Positions 7,258 to 15,259 of a stretch of 64,000 bases of DNA are shown piece by piece (the stretch's first letter is position 1; the number at the start of each line of letters is the position of its first letter). Below the pieces are notes generated by a model. The model was not told the origin of the DNA. It searched no databases and was given only the letters and a program-made list of their open reading frames with translations. Both the position numbers and the translations under genes were made by a program. This DNA is from Streptomyces sp. 1331.2 (GTDB lineage Bacteria; Actinomycetota; Actinomycetes; Streptomycetales; Streptomycetaceae): positions 5,821,001 through 5,885,000 of the forward strand of contig NZ_OBMJ01000001.1 of the NCBI RefSeq assembly GCF_900199205.1. Direction: 5' to 3'.

Positions 7258-9810
7258 GTGACCGGCTTCGTGACCACGCCAGTCGAACAGGTGGCCCGGC
7301 AGGCCCAGCAGGCGATCGAGCGCAGGATCGCCGAGGAACTGGGCGTCCGCGAGGGGCAGGTGAAGGCGGCCGTCGACCTGCTCGACGGCGGCGCGACCGT
7401 GCCGTTCGTGGCCCGCTACCGCAAGGAGGTCACGGGCTCGCTGGACGACGCCCAGCTGCGCACCCTGGAGGAGCGGCTGCGCTACCTGCGCGAACTGGAG
7501 GAGCGCCGGACGGCCGTCCTGGAGTCGATCGAGGCCCAGGGCAAGCTGGACGACGCGCTGCGCGCCCAGGTGCTGGCGGCCGACTCCAAGGCCCGCCTGG
7601 AGGACATCTACCTGCCGTTCAAACCGAAGCGGCGCACCAAGGCGCAGATCGCCCGCGAGGCCGGGCTGGAGCCGCTCGCCGACACCCTGCTCGCCGACCC
7701 GACGCAGGACCCGGCCGCCCTCGCCGCCGCCCTCATCGAGAACGGCAGCCTGAACGAGTCCGTGGCGGACGCCGCCGCCGCCCTGGAGGGCGCCCGGGCG
7801 ATCCTGGTCGAGCGCTTCGGCGAGGACGCCGACCTGGTCGGCTCGCTGCGCGAGCGGATGTGGACCCGCGGCCGCCTGGTCGCCACCGTCCGCGAGGGCA
7901 AGGAGCAGGACGGCGCCAAGTTCGCCGACTACTTCGACTTCGCCGAGCCGTACACCAAGCTCCCCTCGCACCGCATCCTGGCGATGCTGCGCGGCGAGAA
8001 GGAGGAGGTGCTCAGCCTCGAACTCTCGCCCTACGAAGGCGAGTCCGAGGGCGACCTGCCCGGCGACAACGACTACGAGCAGCGGATCGCCGCCCGCTTC
8101 GGCATCGCCGACCGCGGCCGCCCGGCCGACAAGTGGCTCGGCGACACCGTCCGCTGGGCCTGGCGCACCCGCATCCTGGTGCGCCTGGGCATCGACCTGC
8201 GTGCCCGGCTGCGCGCCGAGGCCGAGGACGAGGCGGTGCGCGTCTTCGCCGCCAACCTGCGCGACCTGCTGCTCGCCGCCCCGGCCGGTACCCGCGCCAC
8301 CATGGGCCTGGACCCGGGCTTCCGCACCGGCGTGAAGGTCGCCGTGGTGGACGCCACCGGCAAGGTCGTCGCGTACGACACGATCTACCCGCACCAGCCC
8401 GCCAACAAGTGGGACGCGGCCCTGCACACCCTGGCCGAACTGGCGAAGAAGCACGGCGTCGACCTGGTCGCGATCGGCAACGGCACCGCCTCCCGGGAGA
8501 CCGACAAGCTCGCCGAGGACCTGATCAAGCGCCACCCCGAGCTGAAGCTCACCAAGGCGATGGTCAGCGAGGCCGGCGCCTCGGTCTACTCGGCCTCCGC
8601 CTTCGCCTCGCAGGAACTGCCCGAGCTGGACGTGTCGATCCGCGGCGCGGTGTCGATCGCCCGCCGCCTGCAGGACCCGCTGGCCGAGCTGGTCAAGATC
8701 GACCCCAAGTCGATCGGCGTCGGCCAGTACCAGCACGACCTCAGCGAGGTGAAGCTCTCCCGCTCGCTGGACGCGGTGGTCGAGGACTGCGTCAACGCCG
8801 TCGGCGTGGACGTCAACACCGCCTCGGCGCCGCTGCTCACCCGGGTCTCCGGGATCACCGGCACGCTCGCCGACAACATCGTGGCCCACCGCGACGCCAA
8901 CGGCCCGTTCCGTACCCGCCGGCAGCTCAAGGACGTCTCCCGGCTCGGCCCCAAGGCCTTCGAGCAGTGCGCGGGCTTCCTGCGCATCCCCGGCGGCGAC
9001 GATCCGCTGGACGCCTCCAGCGTGCACCCCGAGGCCTACCCGGTGGTCCGCCGGATCCTCGCCGCGACCGGCGGCGAGCTGCGCGAGCTGATCGGCAACG
9101 GCGCCGCGCTGCGGGCGCTGAAGCCGGGCGACTTCGCCGACGAGACCTTCGGCGTGCCGACCGTCACCGACATCCTCGGCGAGCTGGACAAGCCCGGCCG
9201 CGACCCGCGCCCGGCCTTCCGCACCGCGGTCTTCAAGGAGGGCGTCGACAAGATCGGCGACCTGGAGGTCGGCATGGTGCTGGAGGGCGTGGTCACCAAT
9301 GTCGCGGCCTTCGGCGCGTTCGTGGACGTGGGCGTCCACCAGGACGGGCTGGTGCACGTCTCGGCGCTGTCGAGGACCTTCGTCAAGGATCCGCGCGAGG
9401 TGGTCAAGCCCGGGGACATCGTCAAGGTCCGGGTGCTCACGGTGGACGTGCCGCGCAAGCGGATCGGGCTCACCCTGCGGCTGGACGACGAGGTCGGCGG
9501 CGGGCGCGCCGACCGGGGTGGCGACCGCGGGGAGCGGGGTGGCGAGCGCGGGGAGCGGGGCGGCGAGCGCGGGGAGCGACAGGCCCGTCCGCCGCGCCAG
9601 GAGCGGCGCGGCGGCCAGGACCGGCGTGACCGGGGCGGTCAGGACCGGGGCGGCCAGGGCGGCCAGGGCGGCCAGCGTGACCGGGGCGGCTCCGGTGGGG
9701 GCGTGCCGGCGAACAGCGCCATGGCGGACGCGCTGCGCCGGGCCGGCCTGGCCGGTGGCGGCAACGCCGGCAACGGCGGCTCGGGCGACCGGCGCTCCGG
9801 GCGGCGCTGA
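7258..9810 (+). CDS. tex: Tex-family RNA-binding transcription accessory protein
   Basis: About 850 residues. Order: Tex N-terminal HTH-like region (IAEELGVREGQVKAAVDLLDGG, PFVARYRKEVTGSLDD), YqgF/RNase-H-like domain (GLDPGFRTGVKVAVVDATG), helix-hairpin-helix region (VNTASAPLLTRVSGITGTLADNI) and an S1 RNA-binding domain (VVTNVAAFGAFVDVGVHQDGLVHVS). Tex binds structured nucleic acid and affects transcription and stress tolerance. GTG 7258 follows AAGGAG closely; GTG 7270 is an alternative. Beyond the S1 domain the protein gains an Arg/Gly-rich tail of about 100 residues with repeated GERGGER and RGGQDR units, likely an extra RNA-binding region. A strong terminator follows at 9831. Confidence 0.93.
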   Translation: MTGFVTTPVEQVARQAQQAIERRIAEELGVREGQVKAAVDLLDGGATVPFVARYRKEVTGSLDDAQLRTLEERLRYLRELEERRTAVLESIEAQGKLDDALRAQVLAADSKARLEDIYLPFKPKRRTKAQIAREAGLEPLADTLLADPTQDPAALAAALIENGSLNESVADAAAALEGARAILVERFGEDADLVGSLRERMWTRGRLVATVREGKEQDGAKFADYFDFAEPYTKLPSHRILAMLRGEKEEVLSLELSPYEGESEGDLPGDNDYEQRIAARFGIADRGRPADKWLGDTVRWAWRTRILVRLGIDLRARLRAEAEDEAVRVFAANLRDLLLAAPAGTRATMGLDPGFRTGVKVAVVDATGKVVAYDTIYPHQPANKWDAALHTLAELAKKHGVDLVAIGNGTASRETDKLAEDLIKRHPELKLTKAMVSEAGASVYSASAFASQELPELDVSIRGAVSIARRLQDPLAELVKIDPKSIGVGQYQHDLSEVKLSRSLDAVVEDCVNAVGVDVNTASAPLLTRVSGITGTLADNIVAHRDANGPFRTRRQLKDVSRLGPKAFEQCAGFLRIPGGDDPLDASSVHPEAYPVVRRILAATGGELRELIGNGAALRALKPGDFADETFGVPTVTDILGELDKPGRDPRPAFRTAVFKEGVDKIGDLEVGMVLEGVVTNVAAFGAFVDVGVHQDGLVHVSALSRTFVKDPREVVKPGDIVKVRVLTVDVPRKRIGLTLRLDDEVGGGRADRGGDRGERGGERGERGGERGERQARPPRQERRGGQDRRDRGGQDRGGQGGQGGQRDRGGSGGGVPANSAMADALRRAGLAGGGNAGNGGSGDRRSGRR

Positions 9811-9830
9811 GCCCGGAGGGACGGGACCAC

Positions 9831-9873
9831 GCCCGGGGCCGGTGGACGCGCGACGCGTCCACCGGCCCCGGGC
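9831..9873 (+). terminator. Terminator hairpin after tex
   Basis: A perfect 20-bp inverted repeat with a 3-base loop: GCCCGGGGCCGGTGGACGCG, loop CGA, then its exact complement. It begins 21 bases after the tex stop and lies before the stop of the convergent gene at 9895, so it can serve both. No T-tract, as is normal in this GC range. Confidence 0.85.
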
Positions 9874-9894
9874 TGTGTCGCCCCCTTCGGGCGG

Positions 9895-10326
9895 TCAGGC
9901 CAGGATCTTGGCCTTGGCCTGTTGGTACTCCTCCTCGGTGATGGCGCCCTTGTCCTTCAGGGCCGCCAGTTTCGCCAGGTCGTCGACGTGGCTGCGGCCG
10001 CCGCCACCGGTGTCCGGGGCGCTTGCGGCCGCGTCCCGGACGTAGGCCTTGAACGCGGCCTGGGTCTCCTGGGCCTGTTCGATGTCGCGCTTGGTCATCG
10101 ACTCCCCCCGGGCGATCAGGTAGACGAGGACGCCGATCAGGGGCAGGAGGATCACCAGGACCAGCCAGCCGGCCTTGCCCCAGCCACTGAGGTCGTGGCT
10201 GCGGAAGATGTCCGTGATGATCTTGAACAGCAGGAAGAACCAGAGCACCCAGAGGAACAGCTCCAACATCGTCCAGAAGATGTTGAGCAGCGGGTAGTCG
10301 GTGTCGGCCAGGAGAGAGGTGTCCAT
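9895..10326 (-). CDS. Membrane protein with PLDc_N and SHOCT domains
   Basis: 143 residues from ATG 10326. Two hydrophobic helices (about residues 14-40 and 50-70; FWTMLELFLWVLWFFLLFKII and WLVLVILLPLIGVLVYLIARG) match the short PLDc_N membrane module. After a linker with GGGG, the C-terminal 30 residues (DDLAKLAALKDKGAITEEEYQQAKAKIL) are a textbook SHOCT domain. Such proteins are widespread in actinomycetes; SHOCT is thought to mediate oligomerisation. It stands alone between the tex terminator and the Nudix gene. Function unknown. Confidence 0.88.
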   Translation of the reverse strand: MDTSLLADTDYPLLNIFWTMLELFLWVLWFFLLFKIITDIFRSHDLSGWGKAGWLVLVILLPLIGVLVYLIARGESMTKRDIEQAQETQAAFKAYVRDAAASAPDTGGGGRSHVDDLAKLAALKDKGAITEEEYQQAKAKILA

Positions 10327-10408
10327 GGCCGAGTCATATCATCACAAAACGGACATTGCGCCCTGCTGTTCAGCCGTCCCAGTGATCTCCGGTCCGACTC
10401 GGAATGTT

Positions 10409-10993
10409 TCAGCCGAGAAGGGCCCTCCGCCGCAGCTCCACCGCCAGCCCGACCAGCTCGCCCCACCAGGCGTCGTGCCCGGTCAGCAGCAGCCGCTGCG
10501 CCTCGGTGGCCGGCACCGCGCGGACCTCGACCACCTGCTCGCCGTCCGCCGGGTTGGTCGGCGTGGAGTCCAGCACCACCTCGCCCCAGCCCCACAGCCA
10601 GGCCTTCTCCGGGTGCGGCTGCCACGGCCGGTACGGCAGCGCGTCGTCGGTGCGGCAGCGGTGCGCGCCGAGCCAGCCCGGCTCGCCGAGCAGCCGGGCG
10701 CCCGCCTCCTCCCGCAGCTCGCGCTCCAGGCAGGAGGCGATGTCCTCGCCCCGCTCCCGGGTGCCGCCGGGCAGGAACCAGTGGTCCCGGTCGTCCCGGC
10801 AGAGCACCACCTCGCCGTCGGCGAAGCCGACCAGGTGGATGTTGGTGACCAGGTCGTCCGGCGGCAGCTCGGTGGAGAACTGCGCGTCGTACCGTCCCCA
10901 GGTCCAGTACTGCGGCGCGTGCAACGCCGGGAACAGGGCGGCGAGTTCGGCGGCTCTGGCGGAGGTGTCGGTGCGGTCCGTGGTATCGGTCAT
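10409..10993 (-). CDS. Nudix hydrolase, last gene of the THN synthase operon
   Basis: 194 residues from ATG 10993. The Nudix box is intact: GGTRERGEDIASCLERELRE followed by EAG (GX5EX7REUXEEXGU). Members hydrolyse nucleoside diphosphates linked to another moiety, using Mg. The start codon overlaps the stop of the type III PKS gene as ATGA, so it is translationally coupled to P450 and PKS. The N-terminal 60 residues (YWTWGRYDAQFSTELPPDDLVTN) form a substrate-specific extension. A role in the pigment pathway is implied only by the coupling; a housecleaning role is equally possible. Confidence 0.88.
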   Translation of the reverse strand: MTDTTDRTDTSARAAELAALFPALHAPQYWTWGRYDAQFSTELPPDDLVTNIHLVGFADGEVVLCRDDRDHWFLPGGTRERGEDIASCLERELREEAGARLLGEPGWLGAHRCRTDDALPYRPWQPHPEKAWLWGWGEVVLDSTPTNPADGEQVVEVRAVPATEAQRLLLTGHDAWWGELVGLAVELRRRALLG

Positions 10994-12150
10994 TCGGTGA
11001 TCGTAGTGCCGGCCGGGAAACGGCGGGGAGCCGTCGGATGGACGAGGGCAATGTCGGAGGTGGAGATGGCGCGCGGGCGGCGCGGGCGCAGCGGCTCGGT
11101 CGGCGCGCCGACCCAACTGCCCAGCGAGATCTCGGCGGTGATGCCCGGTCCGAAGCCGGCGATCAGCCCCGGGGTGCCCTCCGGCACGCCGCCGTCGGCG
11201 AACTGCCGGGCGAGGGCGTCGAAGACGACGGCGCTGGCGATGTTGCCGCGCTCGGTGAGCGTCGCGCGGCTGTGGCGGAAGGCGGCCGGCTCCAGGTTGA
11301 GGAAGCGGCACAGGTCGTCCAGGATGCGCGGGCCGCCGGCGTGCACGATGTAGAAGCCGAGCCCGGAGACGTCCCAGCCGTGCTCGCCGGCCAGGCCGCG
11401 CAGCGCGGGCGCGAGCAGCTCCATCGTGCCGGGCACCCGTTTGTCCAGCTGGAAGTGGAAGCCGGTGTCCTTCACCCCGTAGGAGATCCAGTTCTCGGTG
11501 CCCGGGACGAGGTGCGAGCCGTTGCGCTCGATCTGCACGCCGTGCCCGCCGTGGCCGCGCATCACCACGGCCGCCACCGCGTCCCCGAACAGGCCGTTGG
11601 AGAGCAGGGAGCCGACGGAGAGGTCGGTGGGCTGGTAGCAGAGCGAGCAGAACTCGCAGGCCACGATCAGCACGTTGGCGCCCGGGTAGGCGCGGCAGAA
11701 GTCGTGCGCGCGGTTGACGGCGGCGCCGCCGGCCGCGCAGCCGAGCTGGGCGATCGGCACCTGGCGGGTGTCGGAGCGGAAGCCCATGGTGTTGATCAGC
11801 CAGGCGGTCATCGAGGGCATCATGAAGCCGGTGCAGGACACGTAGACCATCAGGTCGATGTCCCGGGCGGTCAACTCGGCGTGGGCGAGGGCACGTTCGA
11901 CCACCTCGGGGACGCGGAGCTTGGCCTCGCGCTCGTACACCTCGTTGCGGAGGGTGAAGCCCGGGTGGGTGAGGGTCCGCTCGATCGGCTGGACGAGGTG
12001 CCGCGTGCGCACCCCGGTGTTCTCGATCAGTCGCAGGGCCAGGCCGAGTTGGGGGTGGCCGGCGTGCAGGGTGCGGGCCAGGTCGAGCGTCTCGTCGAGG
12101 GTGATGACGTGCTCGGGCACGGCGATGGCGGGGCGGCAGAGTGTGGCCAT
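10990..12150 (-). CDS. rppA: Type III polyketide synthase, 1,3,6,8-tetrahydroxynaphthalene synthase (RppA-like)
   Basis: 386 residues from ATG 12150. The chalcone-synthase fold shows the catalytic triad at the RppA positions: Cys138 in AQLGCAAGG, His270 in YIVHAGGP and Asn303 in ERGNIASA. CTGFMMPS and GFGPGITAE are also present. RppA condenses five malonyl-CoA into THN, which oxidises to flaviolin and feeds melanin-type pigments. The gene lies 47 bases downstream of a CYP158-like P450, the known partner that couples flaviolin or THN, and its TGA overlaps the Nudix ATG. The C-terminus extends about 15 residues past the usual end. Confidence 0.94.
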   Translation of the reverse strand: MATLCRPAIAVPEHVITLDETLDLARTLHAGHPQLGLALRLIENTGVRTRHLVQPIERTLTHPGFTLRNEVYEREAKLRVPEVVERALAHAELTARDIDLMVYVSCTGFMMPSMTAWLINTMGFRSDTRQVPIAQLGCAAGGAAVNRAHDFCRAYPGANVLIVACEFCSLCYQPTDLSVGSLLSNGLFGDAVAAVVMRGHGGHGVQIERNGSHLVPGTENWISYGVKDTGFHFQLDKRVPGTMELLAPALRGLAGEHGWDVSGLGFYIVHAGGPRILDDLCRFLNLEPAAFRHSRATLTERGNIASAVVFDALARQFADGGVPEGTPGLIAGFGPGITAEISLGSWVGAPTEPLRPRRPRAISTSDIALVHPTAPRRFPAGTTITE

Positions 12151-12197
12151 TGGGTGTGGGTCTCCCCGGTCAGGAACGGTGTGTCGAAGGGGAGGTG

Positions 12198-13406
12198 TCA
12201 CCAGGCGACCGGCAGGGTGCGCGGGAAGCGCCAGATCGAGCCCGAGTCCCAGTCGAGCCCGGACGGGTCGACGGCGAGCCGCAGCCCGGGGAAGCGCCGC
12301 AGCAGGGTGCCGATGGCGACCTGCAGCTCCATCCGGGCCAGGTGCGAGCCCAGGCAGTGGTGCTGGCCGTACCCGAAGGCCATGTGGGTGGGGGCTCCGC
12401 GGTCGAGGTCCAGCTCGTCGGGGCGCTCGTAGACGGCTGGGTCGCGGTTGGCGGTCAGGTAGGAGACGTGCACGGCCTCGCCGGCCCGGATCAGCACGCC
12501 GCCCAGCTCCACGTCCTCGGTGGCGACCCGGGCGATGCCGACGCCCTGGCGGAACGGGATGAAGCGCAGCAGCTCCTCCAGGGCGCGCGGCAGCATCTCG
12601 GGCCGGGCGCGCAGTTCGGCGAGCTGCTCGGGGTGGGTGAGCAGGGTGTGGGTGATGTTGCCGAGCTGGTAGGTGCTGGTGTCGTGCCCGGTGACCAGCA
12701 GGACCATCGCCATGACCGTCAACTCGTCCGGGGCCAGCAGCTCGTCGCCGTCGCGGGCGGTGGCGAGGGCACTGATCAGGTCCTCGCCGGGGGCGGCCCG
12801 GCGGGCGGCGGTCAGCTCGGTGAAGTACGCGCGCAGGGCGGCCTTGGCCTCCTCCTGGCCCTCCCGGCTGCCCGGGCCCATCCGCATCATCGCGACGGCG
12901 TGGCCGCGCAGTTCGGCGCGGTCGGCCTCGGGGATGTCCAGCAGCTCGCAGATGGTGGTGAGCGGGAGCCGGGCGGACAGGAAGTGCATCAGGTCGGCGG
13001 GGGCGCCGTGCTCCTCCATCTCGTCGAAGTAGCCGTCGACGGTGCGCTGGGTGGCCGGGCGCATCCGCTCGACCTGGCGGTTGGTGAAGCCCTGGGCGAC
13101 CAGGCGGCGCAGCCGGTTGTGGGCGGGCGGGTCCATTAGGTTGATCGCCTCGGCCTGGGCGATCGGGGCGGGCGTCATCCGCGGCAGGTCGCGGCCGATG
13201 CCGGCGGCGCGGCTGAACCGGCGGTCGGTGGTGACCACCTTGACGTCCTCGTAGCGCGTTGCCAGCCAGGCCTCGCCCTCGCCGTGCGGCAGTCGGATCC
13301 TGGCGATCGGGGCCTCGGTGAGCAGCCGCTTGAGGAGTGGGTCGAACTCCAGACCGTCGGTGTGGTGGAAGGGGCAGTCCCACACGGGGGCGGCGGTGGT
13401 GGTCAC
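12198..13406 (-). CDS. Cytochrome P450, CYP158-like (flaviolin/THN coupling)
   Basis: 402 residues from GTG 13406, which follows GGACAGG. Motifs: I-helix TGHDTST (about 239-245), ExxR in EELLR (278-281) and the heme loop FGYGQHHCLG with Cys351 as thiolate ligand. Length matches CYP158A enzymes (about 404). In Streptomyces, P450s directly upstream of rppA oxidatively couple flaviolin (CYP158A2) or THN (P450mel) to dimeric, UV-absorbing pigments. Electron donors are not encoded here. It is the first gene of the P450 - rppA - Nudix operon, and its upstream region is unusually AT-rich. Confidence 0.92.
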   Translation of the reverse strand: MTTTAAPVWDCPFHHTDGLEFDPLLKRLLTEAPIARIRLPHGEGEAWLATRYEDVKVVTTDRRFSRAAGIGRDLPRMTPAPIAQAEAINLMDPPAHNRLRRLVAQGFTNRQVERMRPATQRTVDGYFDEMEEHGAPADLMHFLSARLPLTTICELLDIPEADRAELRGHAVAMMRMGPGSREGQEEAKAALRAYFTELTAARRAAPGEDLISALATARDGDELLAPDELTVMAMVLLVTGHDTSTYQLGNITHTLLTHPEQLAELRARPEMLPRALEELLRFIPFRQGVGIARVATEDVELGGVLIRAGEAVHVSYLTANRDPAVYERPDELDLDRGAPTHMAFGYGQHHCLGSHLARMELQVAIGTLLRRFPGLRLAVDPSGLDWDSGSIWRFPRTLPVAW

Positions 13407-13614
13407 GGGCCTGTCCAATTGTCTTTTGTCATGTCGGGTGATGCCGCCCGAGGCGGTGCCGCGGTGGGGCCGAGGTGGTGCTTCCGCCTGGGCGCGGACA
13501 TGCAGATGTTGCCCCATGGGATGGCAAAAAGGCGGATTCGACGGGGAGTTAGCTCTAATGAGTGAGATGGATGATTGTCGTGCTAATTATCGTTCGCTGT
13601 GCGGCAGTTGACGG
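13407..13614 (-). promoter_or_regulatory. AT-rich upstream region of the P450-rppA operon
   Basis: 208 bases with no gene. The part at about 13520-13605 (for example GTGCTAATTATCG, TTAGCTCTAATGAG) is far richer in A/T than the surroundings and should carry the operon promoter reading leftward. I could not fix a convincing -35/-10 pair. No clear palindrome was found. Confidence 0.4.
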
Positions 13615-13713
13615 TCAGACGGTGCCGCCCGGTGCCACCAGTCCGGTCTCGTAGGCGAGTACCACGGCCTGCGCCCGGTCGCGCAGGTCCAGCTTCGCGA
13701 AGATCCGGGCCAC
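13615..13713 (-). pseudogene. Remnant: C-terminal 32 or so residues of a NarL/LuxR-type response regulator
   Basis: Reading leftward from about 13713 to the TGA at 13615-13617 gives VARIFAKLDLRDRAQAVVLA then YETGLVAPGG, the characteristic end of a LuxR-type HTH (compare AKLGARDRTQAVIAAYESGF at the 3' end of the regulator at 38806). Nothing upstream in this frame continues the HTH: the sequence passes directly into ABC permease coding sequence on the opposite strand. The remnant has no start codon and cannot make a functional regulator. Confidence 0.8.
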
Positions 13714-15109
13714 CGGCCTGGTCGTCGCCGCACTGATCGTCGGCAACGTGGTGAGCGGCGCGGTGGTCTCCGGCTACCGTCACATCGGCGTGCTGAAGTC
13801 GATCGGATTCACCCCGCGCCAGGTGGTCACCGTCTACCTGACCATGGTCTCGGTGCCCGCCGTCGTCGGCACCGCCCTCGGGACGGCGGCCGGCTGGGCG
13901 GCCTCCTACCCGATCCTGCGGAGCGCCTTCAGCGGGATCGCGACCGGCACCGCCGTGATCGAGCCGGCCGGCTGGCTACCCGCCGCCACCCTGATCGGCG
14001 TCCCGCTGCTGGTCGCCCTCGCCGCGCTCGTCCCCGCCTCGCGCGCCCACCGGCTCTCCGCCGCCCAGGCCATCTCGGCCGGCAGCGCGCCGCGCACCGG
14101 ACGCGGGCTCACGGTCCAGCGCCGGCTGAGCGGCACCCGACTGCCACGCGCCGTCAGCCTCGGCCTCGGCCAGCCCTTCGCCCGCCCGGCCCGTACGGCC
14201 CTGACCATGGCGGCGATCGCACTCGGCGCGGTCACCGTGACCGTGACCACCGGGGTCAGCAGCACCCTGGCCAGGTCCATGGCCGCAACCGATCACCGAA
14301 CCCACATCGACGTGAAGACCAGCGCCTTCTCGGACAACAGGATCGTGCCCAGGCTGACCCCGGCGCAGACCGAGGCGATGCTGCACGCCACCCCCGGTGC
14401 CGAACGGGTCTCCGTCCGCGGCCTGGTCCGGGTCGGCATCCTGGGCCAGCCCCAGCTGGTCTTCGCCAACTTCTACGGCGGCGACGACATGGTCGACCAC
14501 GCGCGGCTCGACGTGGTCGAGGGCCGCCAGGCGACCGGCCTGAACGAGGCCGAGGCCGGGCCGGGCTTCCTCGACCAGCACGGGCTCAAGCTCGGCGACC
14601 GGATCACCCTGGTCCTGGACGACCGGCAGACCACCGTCACCCTGGTTGGCAAGGAGGCCCAGGGCAACCCCAATGCGATCACCTCCAACGACGCCACCCG
14701 GGCCCGGCTCACCCCCGACCCGCACGTGGTCGAGTACGACGTGCGGCTCGCCGACGGCACCGACGTCGAGGCCTACCGGAAGGCCGTCACGGACGCCGAC
14801 CCGAGTCTGTCCACCTCGGTGGCCACCGGGGGAAGCGACGGGTCCGTCGTCGCGATGACGCTCACCTCGGTGGCCTGGCAGGGCGTGGTCATCGGCGTCG
14901 TCGGCATCCCGGTGGGGGTGGCGGTGCACCGGCTGATCGTCGAGAACGTGCGGACCATCGAGTTCACGGAGCCGCAGATCGACGTCTGGGGCGTACCTCT
15001 GCTCGCCGGGCTCGGGCTCGCGGGCGTCGCCATCGCCGTCCTCGGCGCGCTGGTCCCGGCGCGGTCGGCGGCCCGGCTGCCGATCGCGGAGGTGTTGCAC
15101 AACGAGTGA
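13709..15109 (+). pseudogene. Degraded MacB/FtsX-type ABC transporter permease
   Basis: From 13709 the frame reads ATGLVVAALIVGNVVSGAVV and continues as an FtsX-type permease to the TGA at 15109. Compared with the intact paralogue at 54481, the first about 270 residues are missing. A second in-frame loss occurs near 14840-14852, where SVATGGSDGS runs straight into VVAMTLTSVAWQGV: the membrane helix and the DTRERVHDLGVLKALGMSPRQ block seen in the paralogue are absent. A GTG at 13748 could in principle start a 453-residue fragment, but with two deletions transport activity is very unlikely. It marks an erased transporter locus. Confidence 0.82.
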
Positions 15110-15259
15110 GCGGGGGTAGGTGGTGGGGGCTGGGGGCGGTCGGGCCGGCGGGCGGCCGGGCCGGCGCGTGGGCGGGGAACCGTGCGGCCGTCCCGGCGCG
15201 TCCCAACTTCCGCCGGAGCCACGGTGATCGGTGGGCTCGGATGATCGGGGGAGAACGTC

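Noticed and set aside
5835..9629. Very long open frames in the same region as tex and its neighbours
   Set aside because: They run in other frames of clear genes, are rich in Arg, Pro, Gly and Ala without domains, and are a normal by-product of high GC.
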